From CAZHZT01 sp964537285 (lineage in GTDB: Bacteria > Bacteroidota > Bacteroidia > Chitinophagales > Saprospiraceae): DNA of 64,000 bases. The position numbers and the translations under genes were made by a program. This document shows, one piece after another, positions 1 to 8,594 of the stretch. Numbering within the stretch: position 1 is the first letter of the stretch; each line of letters opens with the position of its first letter. The DNA is taken from NCBI GenBank assembly GCA_964537285.1, contig CAZHZT010000004.1:1-64000 (forward strand), written 5' to 3'. The notes beneath the pieces are model-generated. The model was not told the origin of the DNA. It saw only the letters and a list, made by a program, of their open reading frames with translations, and made no database searches.

Positions 1-165
1 CCTTACGTCGGCTCAAACAGTATTCATTTTTTAACGGCTGCCAGCCTTTCAAAAAACTAAATTGAATAAGGCCGGTCCTAAAACATTGATTACTGCACCT
101 TTTTTAATTGCAGTGACAACATGAAGTTCCTGAAAATCAAGGATGACTCATTTTTTTGTTCTTAA
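1..165 (+). repeat. Partial copy of a roughly 270-350 bp dispersed non-coding element
   Basis: This stretch closely matches 15768-16040 (same orientation) and 33219-33484 (opposite orientation). Shared landmarks in order are a segment containing GGCTCAAACAGTATTC, an inverted pair around AACGGCTGCCAGCC, AATTGAATAAGGCC, and a distal GTGACAACATGAA block followed by GATGACTC. The window edge cuts off the proximal part, which starts CTTGATAAAAAAGTAGC in the other copies. No ORF runs through it. It is followed at 163-194 by a fragment of a second family (CCAAATGAAATCATCT) and at 215-246 by CCGTT-type heptamers. Confidence 0.75.
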
Positions 166-247
166 AACGTTTACCAAATGAAATCATCTAGAACCGAATT
201 ATGGTAACAGCTAATGAAAATTCCCGTTTCCCGTTCCCCGTTCCTCG

Positions 248-940
248 CTAATGACACATGGGGACATTGCTCATGTCTTCCCAGAATCGCATATCTGCCG
301 GTATTTGGAAGTTAAAACCTCGCATTAAAAACAATAGCGCAATAACGACCAAGAGGGCAGGGTAGAGCTTGCGAATTCTGTTGCGCAATTTGATCGTAAC
401 CAACTGACCTCCTATCGCTGTAGCGGCCATAAGAGGGATGGTTCCCAATCCAAATGATAACATGAATAAAGCTCCCTGGGCAATACCGCCACTCGTAATT
501 GCTCCTACAATAGCCATATAAACTAAACCACACGGAACAAATCCATTTAAAAGACCAACCGCAAATAAAGATCTGCCTTTTATATATTGCCCTAGTTTTT
601 GCCGTAAGGCGTTGTAAAATTTATTTACTCCAGGCAGGCTAACGATTTTGGCCTCCACATTTATTGAAAATATGGCAACGAGTAGTAAGGCAAATCCGAA
701 AAAAATTGATAAATAAGTTTGGATGCCCATTAAAAAAAGGCCCTTGCCGAGCAAGCCAATAAATGTACCCATAAAGGTGTAGGTAACCACTCTGCCTCCG
801 TTATACAGCAATACAGAACCTAAGGCCCGCAGGCGATCCGACTGATTGTACGGCAATGCCAATGCAATCGGTCCACACATACCTACGCAGTGTAAACTGC
901 CTGCCAGGCCTAAGGTTAATGCTGTAATTATATACCCCAT
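248..940 (-). CDS. SafE/DsbD_2-type membrane protein of the cbb3 oxidase operon
   Basis: This 230-residue protein is a polytopic inner-membrane protein of the family usually named sulfite exporter TauE/SafE or cytochrome c biogenesis transmembrane region (DsbD_2). About six hydrophobic segments are visible, and the first carries the hallmark Cys motif HCVGMCGP near residues 17-24. The family commonly sits at the 3' end of ccoGH in Bacteroidota, where a role in copper or haem handling during cbb3 maturation is suspected but not shown here. It is the last gene of the cco cluster, 75 bp downstream of ccoH on the same strand. The ATG start fits the first membrane segment. The true substrate cannot be read from sequence. 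Confidence 0.8.
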   Translation of the reverse strand: MGYIITALTLGLAGSLHCVGMCGPIALALPYNQSDRLRALGSVLLYNGGRVVTYTFMGTFIGLLGKGLFLMGIQTYLSIFFGFALLLVAIFSINVEAKIVSLPGVNKFYNALRQKLGQYIKGRSLFAVGLLNGFVPCGLVYMAIVGAITSGGIAQGALFMLSFGLGTIPLMAATAIGGQLVTIKLRNRIRKLYPALLVVIALLFLMRGFNFQIPADMRFWEDMSNVPMCH

Positions 941-1015
941 GGTTTGATTTTCGATAAACGCTTGAAGAGAAGCGTCCAGGCAATTAAACGGTGAACGAAC
1001 TCCTTATTCTTAGAT

Positions 1016-1456
1016 TTAAAATATTACCGTTTCTTCTCTGTAAAATTCTGTACCGTCGCCTTCCCAATTGATGCGAAGTTTCCACAAGCCTTTTTTCAAG
1101 CCATCTGTAGAAATAACCTGCGTCTTATTCGCTTCCGGTGCGACAGCTACTGTGAAATCCTGCTTGCTGTCAGACGGGCAGAAGAAAACGATCTCACCAC
1201 TCATCTCGTTGATGTCTTCCGGATATTTCAATTCAACCGTTTTTTGAGGCGCAATGGTTTTGATCGCAATATCCTCGTCGAGTAGTTGATTGTTTTTAAG
1301 TTTATTATAGTGCTGCTGATAAGCTATATCTTTGGCATAATAATCTTCAAAAACAAGGCTGTTATCTCTTTGAGTACTTTTATAAACAAGTACAACAAAG
1401 AACAATACAAAAACAGTATAAAATAAGAAAATGCCTGTTCCCCAATTAAATTTCAT
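1016..1456 (-). CDS. ccoH: FixH/CcoH-family cbb3 oxidase assembly protein
   Basis: A 146-residue membrane-anchored protein with one N-terminal transmembrane helix (about residues 7-27) followed by a periplasmic beta-rich domain ending GLWKLRINWEGDGTEFYREE, as is typical of FixH/CcoH. In other bacteria CcoH is needed for stable assembly of the cbb3 oxidase. An upstream TTG would add two residues, but the ATG at 1456 (MKFNWG) is the conventional start for the family. It lies between ccoG (200 bp upstream, separated by a repeat relic) and the SafE-like gene, the usual Bacteroidota order. Assignment rests on topology, size and neighbourhood. Confidence 0.85.
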   Translation of the reverse strand: MKFNWGTGIFLFYTVFVLFFVVLVYKSTQRDNSLVFEDYYAKDIAYQQHYNKLKNNQLLDEDIAIKTIAPQKTVELKYPEDINEMSGEIVFFCPSDSKQDFTVAVAPEANKTQVISTDGLKKGLWKLRINWEGDGTEFYREETVIF

Positions 1457-1487
1457 TACCAAAAAATTTAAATGTTTTAAAAAAGTC

Positions 1488-1612
1488 TCAGCGATTCTCG
1501 CCTTAACACGCGCCCAGGGCGCAAAAACTTCTTTTAGATTGGCCGGGAAGGGTATTTAAGCATCGCCTAAATGCCCTTCCCGTTAATGTATTGCCGCGAA
1601 GCGGCTGCATAC
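1488..1612. repeat. Degenerate copy of the TIR hairpin element inside the cco operon
   Basis: The stretch begins with the family terminus (AGCGATTCTCGC), then carries ACGCGCCCAGGGCGC, a central hairpin with GGGAAGGGTATTTA opposed by TAAATGCCCTTCCC, and GCCGCGAAGCGGC. These are the same ordered modules as the intact copies at 10.4, 30.5 and 34.3 kb, but the central hairpin is different and shorter. It separates ccoG from ccoH. It is followed at 1630-1660 by tandem CCCGGTCCAT units. Confidence 0.6.
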
Positions 1613-1656
1613 CTATCTAATCCTATAAATCCCGGTCCATCCCGGTCCATCCCGGT

Positions 1657-3231
1657 CTACTTCATAGGGCCGAGGAAGTTCGTAGTTGTCTGATCGATCA
1701 GTTCTCCGTTGGAGTAAACCTCAATGTTTAGCTTGGTTTTCCTTGATTTGAGATCATCCTTATGGAGATGAATAAAGAACGCCCCTTCTGCTACATCCTC
1801 TGGAATAGACTGAGGAGCTTCGCCGATAAGCTTGATTTCTCCTTCAATGCCGACGAGTTTGAACTCTACAGGGAATGATTCACTTGTTTTATTGATAATC
1901 TGGTAGTTGTATAAATTACTAAGGTGTGTTTCATCCACTTTCTGATAGATCATTCCCGGAGTACGCAAGATAATAGTTTCTACATCAGAGCGGCTTGTCA
2001 GTAAGAAGGCATTTACTGCAAGTAGAATGAATAATACAAAGGAGTAAGCAATTACTCTTGGTGTAAAGATGCGGTGTTTGGATTCTGCTATTCCGTCATG
2101 GCTATCATAACGGATCAGCCCTCTTTCTCTTCCGACTTTATCCATCACTTCATCACAGGCATCCATACAAGCTGTACAGTTAATGCATTCCAGTTGAGTT
2201 CCGTCGCGAATATCAATACCCGTAGGACAGACATGGACGCAAAGTTTGCAGTCTATGCAATCGCCTAGAGCTTTTTTTATGCTTTCACTGGGAGCGTTTC
2301 CTGGTGCGAGAGTATGTTCATGCTTGGAATTAACTTCAACCGGAGCAGATACGGCTGTTTGAATTTCGGCAACCGGATTAGTGACAATTGATGGGCTGGA
2401 ATTATTGGTCTTCGCAATCGCAGAAGATTTCGTTTTACGGTTTTTCTTTATTTTACCCCTGGGTTCACCTCTTACATAATCGTAGGCTACGACAATAGAG
2501 TTTTGGTCTAAAAGAACTCCTTGAAGGCGGCCATAGGGACAAATTGCAACACATACCTGTTCGCGCATGTAAGAGAATACAAAGTAAAAGGCAAAAGAAA
2601 AGAGGATCATTGCAATAAAGCCTCCAAAGTTTTGAGAAACGGGCTCGGAAGCAATGCGTAAAACATCCTCAATACCAATGATGTACGCTAAAAAAGTATT
2701 CGCTACCAAAACGGCAATGGCAAAAAAGATTGCTTGCTTAGCCCCTTTTTTAATGATCTTTTGTGTGGTCCATGGGGCTTTATTTAGTCGGCGTTGTGCG
2801 TTGGCATCCCCTTCGATCAAATATTCAATTTTTCGGAAAACCAATTCCATAAAGATGGTTTGCGGGCAAACCCAGCCACAGAAAAGCCTTCCGAAAACTA
2901 CGGTAAATAATATAATAAATACAATGAAGGTAAGCATGGCCAGAACGAACAGGTGAAAGTCCTGTGGCATAAATGGAATTCCGAAAAGGACAAATTTACG
3001 CTCCAGAATATTCAAAAGTAATAAAGGGTGGCCATTGATCTTGATGAACGGACCGAGGAATAAAAAGGCTAACAACCCCCAGCTTACATAGGTACGAGCG
3101 TTATAGAAACGTCCTTTGGGTTTTTTGGGATAAATCCAAAGGCGTTTTCCTTTTTCGTCAACGGTTGCAATTTTATCCCGATACTGTTCTGTATCGTTGC
3201 TGGTAGTAATATTATTATTGTTGGAACTCAT
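1657..3231 (-). CDS. ccoG: Cytochrome c oxidase accessory protein CcoG (FixG family)
   Basis: This 524-residue membrane ferredoxin-like protein has N-terminal membrane helices including FCGWVCPQTIFMELVFRKIE and a CVAICPYGRLQG segment, typical of CcoG/RdxA/FixG. Two 4Fe-4S motifs follow (CIDCKLCVHVCP and CINCTACMDACD, about residues 325-365), then another transmembrane helix and a C-terminal immunoglobulin-like domain. CcoG is thought to reduce copper for delivery to the CuB site of cbb3 oxidase. A low-complexity Pro/Ser/Ala linker (about residues 265-315) lies before the Fe-S motifs. The gene is 161 bp downstream of ccoP and upstream of ccoH, in the standard maturation cluster. Confidence 0.95.
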   Translation of the reverse strand: MSSNNNNITTSNDTEQYRDKIATVDEKGKRLWIYPKKPKGRFYNARTYVSWGLLAFLFLGPFIKINGHPLLLLNILERKFVLFGIPFMPQDFHLFVLAMLTFIVFIILFTVVFGRLFCGWVCPQTIFMELVFRKIEYLIEGDANAQRRLNKAPWTTQKIIKKGAKQAIFFAIAVLVANTFLAYIIGIEDVLRIASEPVSQNFGGFIAMILFSFAFYFVFSYMREQVCVAICPYGRLQGVLLDQNSIVVAYDYVRGEPRGKIKKNRKTKSSAIAKTNNSSPSIVTNPVAEIQTAVSAPVEVNSKHEHTLAPGNAPSESIKKALGDCIDCKLCVHVCPTGIDIRDGTQLECINCTACMDACDEVMDKVGRERGLIRYDSHDGIAESKHRIFTPRVIAYSFVLFILLAVNAFLLTSRSDVETIILRTPGMIYQKVDETHLSNLYNYQIINKTSESFPVEFKLVGIEGEIKLIGEAPQSIPEDVAEGAFFIHLHKDDLKSRKTKLNIEVYSNGELIDQTTTNFLGPMK

Positions 3232-3392
3232 GATTTTGTTTCCGCTTTAAAGTCGTGTAGTGGTACAAAGGTCTTTAAGGGTGGAGAGGAGGTTGTCCAA
3301 AATGTAGTTCGATGCTCTTGAGGATAAAAATTTACGATTAAGAGCAATGGATTACATTTTGAACAGCCTTCCTTTAAAAAAGGATTAATAAC

Positions 3393-4322
3393 TTAACCCT
3401 TTGAGCTTTCTTCTTTTTCAGAAGGTGTGGCTTCCTTTTTCTCAGCCTGGAAAAGTTCTCCTTGCGGTTCTTTTGGATTAGCCGGAGTCGTTCCCTGTAA
3501 AGTAAGGATATAACTGGCTACTTCAGCCATTTGGCTGGCACGGAGTTGACTTCTCCAGGAAATCATCCCTTTTTCAGGAACACCATACTTGATGGTTTTG
3601 AACAAGTCTTTAATATCTCCGCCGTGAATCCAGTATTCATCGGTAAGGTTTGGACCAACTCCACCGCCGCCATCTTCCATATGGCAAGTAGCGCAACTAC
3701 CTACGAAAATTGTTTTCCCTCTATCAAGAGCTGCAACATCGGAAAGTAATTCAACGTTGGTCTCATCTACTAAATCTGCTTGCTGTGCTAAGAATTCTTG
3801 AACTTGTTCTTCTGCTTCGGCCATTTCCCTCGTAAATGTTTCGTGTTGAGATTCACCGTAACCGGTTACGTGATAGTAACCAAAGTAAATAACTGCAAAA
3901 GCAATGGTTATATAAAATAGAGCTACCCACCAAGGTGGAAGGCTGTTATCCAACTCGTATATTCCATCGTATTCATGGTCGAAAAGGATATCCTTTTCTT
4001 TTTCGAGAGGTACGGCTTTAGTCCATTTCTTTTGTAAGCGTTGCCAGAAAGGTTCCTTCAATAAGCCGGACTCTTTCATGACTTCAATGCCATGTTCGCG
4101 CATCAATTGTATTTTCTGCATCTCCATGAGCATAGAAGCCAGGCGGAAAAGTACAGCCATTGCAACAATAATGACTAAAGCACCCATTATGAGCAAATAA
4201 TCGCCCATTGTATTTTTTAACATGTCGGGATTAGCGGCCTGACCAGCGTTCTGTGCCCATGAAACGGAGGCCATCAATGTTAGCACTAAAGTCCCTGATA
4301 GTGGATAAAGTTTATTTTTCAT
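3393..4322 (-). CDS. ccoP: cbb3-type cytochrome c oxidase subunit III (CcoP-like, one haem motif)
   Basis: A 309-residue c-type cytochrome subunit. It has an N-terminal signal-like segment ending near SWAQNA, a helix near residues 40-60, a second helix near residues 130-150 (WWVALFYITIAFAVIYFGYY), and a C-terminal cytochrome c domain with a single CATCH haem-binding motif and the downstream Met ligand region KGMISW. Proteobacterial CcoP carries two CxxCH motifs. Only one is visible here, which matches my recollection of Bacteroidota CcoP. The C-terminal tail is rich in Glu and Lys. It overlaps ccoQ by 11 bp, indicating translational coupling within the oxidase operon. Confidence 0.93.
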   Translation of the reverse strand: MKNKLYPLSGTLVLTLMASVSWAQNAGQAANPDMLKNTMGDYLLIMGALVIIVAMAVLFRLASMLMEMQKIQLMREHGIEVMKESGLLKEPFWQRLQKKWTKAVPLEKEKDILFDHEYDGIYELDNSLPPWWVALFYITIAFAVIYFGYYHVTGYGESQHETFTREMAEAEEQVQEFLAQQADLVDETNVELLSDVAALDRGKTIFVGSCATCHMEDGGGGVGPNLTDEYWIHGGDIKDLFKTIKYGVPEKGMISWRSQLRASQMAEVASYILTLQGTTPANPKEPQGELFQAEKKEATPSEKEESSKG

Positions 4323-4512
4323 GACGATCGAAGGTTTCAGAATTTTGGTTTAAGTCATCCTCCAAAGGCATGTGGGCCATTTTATCCAAATATCCCTTAT
4401 TTTTGCCAAGGATAACGATTGTTGAAAGTAGGAAAAGCGTGAAAAAGGTAACCAGAGCAAAAATGGCCATCCAGTTGATATCTCCAGCACTTTCAAGAAT
4501 ATATTTATACAT
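4312..4512 (-). CDS. ccoQ: CcoQ-like small subunit of cbb3 oxidase
   Basis: A 66-residue protein with one transmembrane helix (about residues 15-36, IFALVTFFTLFLLSTIVILG) and a short charged C-terminal tail. Its position between ccoNO (76 bp upstream) and ccoP (11 bp overlap), together with its size, marks it as the CcoQ-type stabilising subunit. Sequence conservation in this family is weak, so the call rests mainly on context and topology. Confidence 0.85.
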   Translation of the reverse strand: MYKYILESAGDINWMAIFALVTFFTLFLLSTIVILGKNKGYLDKMAHMPLEDDLNQNSETFDRHEK

Positions 4513-4588
4513 ATCTATTTATTTTAATAATGAACCTTCCTGCTGTTAGAAATGAAGTACTCATTTCTAACAGTCAAGCTGGGTTTAT

Positions 4589-6742
4589 TTATTTTTTCTC
4601 TGCCTGAGGTTCAGGTTGGATATCTGTTCCCAGTCTTTGCAAATATGCAATTAGGGCGATGATTTCCTTATCCTCCAGGTTTTCGATGGCGATTTCATCT
4701 GACTGTTCTCTTAATTCTTCAGTTATCTGGCGAGCTTGCTTTTTAAGCTCTTCCACGCCGTTCTCAATGTAATCCATTTCGTACGGAGTACCCAAAGTTT
4801 TTAGCACCTGCAACTTAGCCACCGTACTGCTTGTGTTTAGGTCGTATTTGTATAACCAAGGGTACGGAGGCATGATGGACCCCGGTGATGTACTGGTCGG
4901 ATCCAGCATATGGTTAAAGTGCCACACATGGTTGTACTTGCCGCCTAAGCGATGTAAGTCTGGCCCTGTACGTTTACTTCCCCAAAGGAATGGACGATCA
5001 TAGATGAACTCTCCGGAGAGGGAATACTGTAAATTTTCAGGATCATAGCGCACAACTTCTGAACGGAACGGACGAATCATCTGGGAGTGACAACCCAGGC
5101 ACCCTTCCCGGATGTAGATGTCTCTTCCTTCTAGTTCAAGCGCTGTGTAGGGCTCAACAGATTCAATTTTTGGAACATTTTCGTCGATCAATAATAATGG
5201 GAAGAATTCAACAATACCACCTATCAAAATAGCTATTGTTGTAGCGATCAAGAATTGAACTGGACGACGTTCGATCCAACGGTGCCAGTGTTCTCCTTTG
5301 TGGGCTGTGTAAACTTCTCTGGCAGGAGCCTGAGCTTCTTCATTTTTGTCTATGTTACCTGTGCGGACTGTTTTAACTAAGTTGTATACCATCATCAAAA
5401 CACCTGCGAAGTATAAGGTTCCACCTAAAGCACGCATAGCGTACATTGGAAGAATTTGAGTTACTGTTTCAAGGAAGTTACCATATTTCAAGAATCCGTC
5501 AGGGGTGAATTCTTTCCACATTAAGCTCTGTGTCCAACCTGCCCAGTACAAAGGTACTGCGTAGAATAATACACCTAAAGTACTAATCCAGAAGTGCGTA
5601 TTCGCCATTTTCATGGAGTGTAATTTGGTGTTGAAGATTTTTGGCAGCAACCAGTATAATATACCGAAGGTTAACATACCGTTCCATCCTAATGTACCTA
5701 TGTGTACGTGCCCAATAGTCCAGTCGGTGAAGTGACTAATGGCGTTTACGGATTTAATGGAAAGCATTGGGCCTTCGAAAGTAGACATACCGTAAGCGGT
5801 TACCGCAACTACCATGAATTTCAGAATAGGATCCTGACGCACTCTGTCCCAGGCACCTCTTAAAGTTAAAAGACCGTTCAACATACCACCCCAGGATGGA
5901 GCGATAAGCATGATTGAAAATACGGTACCTAAAGATTGTGCCCAATCAGGTAAAGAGCTATAAAGTAAGTGGTGAGGTCCTGCCCAGATATAAATAAAGA
6001 TCAAGGCCCAAAAGTGGATGATCGACAGCTTATAGGAATAAACCGGGCGATTGGCCGCTTTAGGAAGATAATAATACATGAGGCCCAAATAGGGCGTGGT
6101 CAGGAAAAAGGCTACCGCATTGTGCCCGTACCACCACTGCATTAGGGCATCCTGAACACCTGCAAGTACCGGGTAACTTTTCCATAAAGTAACAGGTAGT
6201 TCCAGGTTGTTACCGATGTGCAGTACCGTTACGGTAATAAAAGTAGCGATGTAGAACCAAATGGCTACATAGAGATGGTGTTCTCTACGCTTGATAATGG
6301 TTCCGAACATATTGACACCAAAAGCCACCCAAACCAGGGCGATCGCAATGTCGATAGGCCATTCCAATTCTGCGTACTCGTGGGAACTGGTAATACCCAG
6401 CGGGAGCGTTATGGCGGCAGCTACAATGATAGCTTGCCAGCCCCAGAAGTGGAATTTACTCAAGAAATCGCTAAACATTCTTGCTTTTAAAAGGCGTTGA
6501 AGAGAGTAATAAACCCCCATAAAAATACCGTTTCCGACAAAAGCAAAAATGGCTGCATTGGTGTGAAGTGGCCGGATACGGCCGAATGTTGTGTAAGGAA
6601 GCCCTAAGTTCAGGTCTGGTAATAGCAATTGAAAAGCTGCAATCAAGCCGACTAGCATCCCTACTACCCCCCATAGTATCGTGGCATAAGCAAAGTTGCG
6701 TACTATGGCATTGTCATAACTAAATTTTTCAATCTGAGCCAT
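4589..6742 (-). CDS. ccoNO: Fused cbb3 cytochrome oxidase subunits I and II (CcoN-CcoO)
   Basis: A 717-residue fusion. Residues 1-460 form the CcoN catalytic subunit with twelve or so helices and haem/CuB histidines visible in HTNAAIFAF, WWYGHNAVAFF, GPHHLLY and HVHIGTLGWNGM. After a linker and a membrane anchor (about residues 495-515) comes the CcoO cytochrome c domain with the motif EGCLGCHSQMIRPF and a Met ligand in GSIMPPYPWLY. Together they form the proton-pumping, oxygen-reducing core of a high-affinity terminal oxidase. CcoN and CcoO are separate in proteobacteria, and the fusion is common in Bacteroidota. It lies 21 bp after ccoS and is the main structural gene of the operon. Confidence 0.96.
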   Translation of the reverse strand: MAQIEKFSYDNAIVRNFAYATILWGVVGMLVGLIAAFQLLLPDLNLGLPYTTFGRIRPLHTNAAIFAFVGNGIFMGVYYSLQRLLKARMFSDFLSKFHFWGWQAIIVAAAITLPLGITSSHEYAELEWPIDIAIALVWVAFGVNMFGTIIKRREHHLYVAIWFYIATFITVTVLHIGNNLELPVTLWKSYPVLAGVQDALMQWWYGHNAVAFFLTTPYLGLMYYYLPKAANRPVYSYKLSIIHFWALIFIYIWAGPHHLLYSSLPDWAQSLGTVFSIMLIAPSWGGMLNGLLTLRGAWDRVRQDPILKFMVVAVTAYGMSTFEGPMLSIKSVNAISHFTDWTIGHVHIGTLGWNGMLTFGILYWLLPKIFNTKLHSMKMANTHFWISTLGVLFYAVPLYWAGWTQSLMWKEFTPDGFLKYGNFLETVTQILPMYAMRALGGTLYFAGVLMMVYNLVKTVRTGNIDKNEEAQAPAREVYTAHKGEHWHRWIERRPVQFLIATTIAILIGGIVEFFPLLLIDENVPKIESVEPYTALELEGRDIYIREGCLGCHSQMIRPFRSEVVRYDPENLQYSLSGEFIYDRPFLWGSKRTGPDLHRLGGKYNHVWHFNHMLDPTSTSPGSIMPPYPWLYKYDLNTSSTVAKLQVLKTLGTPYEMDYIENGVEELKKQARQITEELREQSDEIAIENLEDKEIIALIAYLQRLGTDIQPEPQAEKK

Positions 6743-6763
6743 GGGTGTAGAATTTTTTAAAAA

Positions 6764-6934
6764 TTACTGATTTTCGCTGTTAATAGAATTATTATTATCA
6801 TCATCGAATAAGATGCGTACTGAAGGTGTGTAGTCATCTTCGTATTGACCAGAGCGGATAGCCCATAAAAAGGCAGCTAAAAAACCTAGTGCTACGATAA
6901 GACTCACAATTAAAAGAAGAAAAATAATTTTCAT
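6764..6934 (-). CDS. ccoS: cbb3-type oxidase assembly protein CcoS
   Basis: This short gene encodes 56 residues starting MKIIFLLLIVSLIVALGF and continuing LWAIRSGQYEDDYTPSVRIL, the characteristic CcoS pattern of one N-terminal helix, then WAIRSGQYED and a short acidic tail. CcoS is required in other bacteria for insertion of haem and copper cofactors into CcoN. It is the first gene of the operon, 21 bp upstream of ccoNO. The usual upstream partner ccoI (copper P-type ATPase) is not in this window. The start is the only in-frame ATG. Confidence 0.9.
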   Translation of the reverse strand: MKIIFLLLIVSLIVALGFLAAFLWAIRSGQYEDDYTPSVRILFDDDNNNSINSENQ

Positions 6935-7003
6935 AACGGATTAATTAATTCGAAGGCAAGTTAGTAGCGATCAGCAGCCTCCTTGGTGACCAATGTCAGT
7001 GAT

Positions 7004-7025
7004 TATGGTGATTTTTATCACCATA
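7004..7025. promoter_or_regulatory. FNR/CRP-type palindrome upstream of the cco operon
   Basis: A perfect inverted repeat with 9-bp arms TATGGTGAT, a 4-bp TTTT spacer and the complementary arm. Its core TGAT-N4-ATCA equals the core of the classic FNR/ANR box (TTGAT-N4-ATCAA). It lies 70 bp upstream of the ccoS start, the expected place for oxygen control of a high-affinity oxidase. Binding by a CRP/FNR protein is inferred; no such regulator is encoded in the window. Confidence 0.55.
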
Positions 7026-7177
7026 GTGTAAGAGGGGAATGATAAGGATGAGTTGTAAGGATAAGATTATCAGCCGATCATAGGATGATCAATGATTTGA
7101 GCGGAAAAGCTGTTGAGCACTTTGGCGAAAAAACCAGAAAAATTCTAGTGAAAATTAGAAGAGGGAATAAGGAAGGG

Positions 7178-7279
7178 AGTCTGTAAATCTTAGACTACAT
7201 TAAAATAAACACCGATCACAGAAGCCTGCAGGCTTCTGTGATCGGTGTTTATTTTAATGTAGTCTAAGATTTACAGACT
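7178..7279. terminator. 102-bp perfect palindrome containing a gene end
   Basis: Every base from 7178 pairs with its mirror up to 7279, with centre CCTGCAGG and no loop, giving 51-bp arms. The right arm contains the last codons and the stop codon (7254-7256) of the secreted-protein gene on the minus strand, so the left arm is an inverted copy of that gene end. It probably acts as a strong transcription terminator. The symmetry far exceeds what a terminator needs. Confidence 0.85.
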
Positions 7280-7655
7280 TCTTGATCGTTTGAGTGTAAG
7301 ATTTGATCTCTATTTCATACTGACCTGAAGGAAAGTGGCTCATGTCAATTTCATAAATCGTGTCTACAGGCAAATCGAACACCTCATCTTCATAAACTCT
7401 GTCACCTCTGCTATTGCGAATGATGATATCTGTTAGGTTTACGCTAATAGATTCAAAGTCAATGTAATAGATTTTTTGCTGAGCATCAAGATGGAAGGTC
7501 CATTGTTCGTCTTCAGGGTTAATGAGCGTAAGGCGAACTCCTAGGTCAATTTCACTTGCATCATTTACTCCTTTTGAACTGGTTTGAGCTAAAAGAGGGC
7601 TAGTGGAGAAAAAACATAAAATCAAGAATATTGAGCCGAAAAAAAATCTGTTCAT
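7254..7655 (-). CDS. Secreted beta-sandwich protein of unknown function
   Basis: A 133-residue protein with a clear N-terminal signal peptide (hydrophobic residues 5-20, cleavage likely after SPLLAQ). The rest is predicted to be beta-rich, with alternating polar and hydrophobic strands ending LPVDTIYEIDMSHFPSGQYE, a pattern like the small Ig-like DUF3244 or T9SS-associated domains of Bacteroidota. No catalytic motif is visible. The final codons and the stop lie inside the 102-bp palindrome. No neighbour suggests a pathway, so only export to the cell envelope is supported. Confidence 0.7.
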   Translation of the reverse strand: MNRFFFGSIFLILCFFSTSPLLAQTSSKGVNDASEIDLGVRLTLINPEDEQWTFHLDAQQKIYYIDFESISVNLTDIIIRNSRGDRVYEDEVFDLPVDTIYEIDMSHFPSGQYEIEIKSYTQTIKKSVNLRLH

Positions 7656-7955
7656 GACGATAAATTAATTGTGATAATTCCTGCTGTGAATATAGCTAAA
7701 GTCCTTTTTATAAGAAAATTCGTTCTTTGACAAATTGTGCTGAGGTTAAATTGCAATAGTTGTTTCGTTATGGCAAAGCATCATATATTACACTAAAAAA
7801 GTGACAAAAACACTTTTAAGGTATTAATGAGCTGTATTGGGTTACGTTTTGGATTTATACGGTACGGGATGTTTATTAGAAGCCAGAAGCCATCCAAGTT
7901 TTTTTTAATGGGAGATCAAAAATCCGAATTTTTTCGGAGTTTTCTATAGAAACGC
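7656..7955. other. Non-coding interval with a boxA-like sequence
   Basis: This 300-bp gap between two minus-strand genes contains GTTCTTTGACAAATTGTG at 7722-7739. The same string recurs at the ends of several hairpins in the window and resembles rRNA-leader boxA sequences (E. coli core GCTCTTTAACA). No ORF, hairpin or tRNA is apparent in the remainder. Confidence 0.5.
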
Positions 7956-8594
7956 TTAATTATTTTTGTTGTTGCGCGTAATACCTAATTTTATGACGTC
8001 AATTACACTTTTGTAAGTATTGTAATCCTTTTCCAAAAAAATATTGGGATCCACCCAACGTGCTTCTTCGATATCTTCTTCTGCCTGAGGGATTAAGTTG
8101 GTTTGGTTGGCCTTCATACTGTACCAGAACGTTTTTTTAAGAATACGTTTTTCCTTCATTCGATAAGTATGGAAACTAATATGAAGGAGGTTTTCAAGAT
8201 GAATTTTCTCAAGGCCTGTTTCTTCTTGTACTTCTCTTAATGCCCCTTCATCATGCGCTTCCATTTTTTCGATCTTTCCCTTGGGAAGATCCCATTTACC
8301 TTTGCGAAAAATAGCTAAAATTTGATTTTCCGGGTTGAAGACCAGGCCACCACCTGCTTCAATAACGGTGAATAAATCGGTAAAGTCAGAAAATAACTTT
8401 TCCCTATCATGATGAAAGATCATAACACTTTCCAGATCATTATTTTTTTCCATCAAGTCGATGTAGTTCAATAAGGAAGCGATTTTTCCTGAATATCTGG
8501 CGACAAGCCTTTTTTCAGTTCCGGGTATATGTTGCATTCCTTCTTTTTGATCTACTAACAAAATCGGCTGTTCATTGATATAAATTTTGTACAT
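7956..8594 (-). CDS. NUDIX hydrolase
   Basis: A 212-residue protein with a C-terminal NUDIX domain. The NUDIX box runs GKIEKMEAHDEGALREVQEE then TGL (about residues 103-125) and fits GX5EX7REUXEEXGU exactly. Substrates are nucleoside-diphosphate-linked compounds, but the exact substrate cannot be read. The first 60 residues form an extra N-terminal region found in Bacteroidota homologues next to pyrE. The gene is divergent from pyrE, and its ATG lies inside the -7 promoter element for pyrE, so the two transcripts probably influence each other. Confidence 0.9.
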   Translation of the reverse strand: MYKIYINEQPILLVDQKEGMQHIPGTEKRLVARYSGKIASLLNYIDLMEKNNDLESVMIFHHDREKLFSDFTDLFTVIEAGGGLVFNPENQILAIFRKGKWDLPKGKIEKMEAHDEGALREVQEETGLEKIHLENLLHISFHTYRMKEKRILKKTFWYSMKANQTNLIPQAEEDIEEARWVDPNIFLEKDYNTYKSVIDVIKLGITRNNKNN

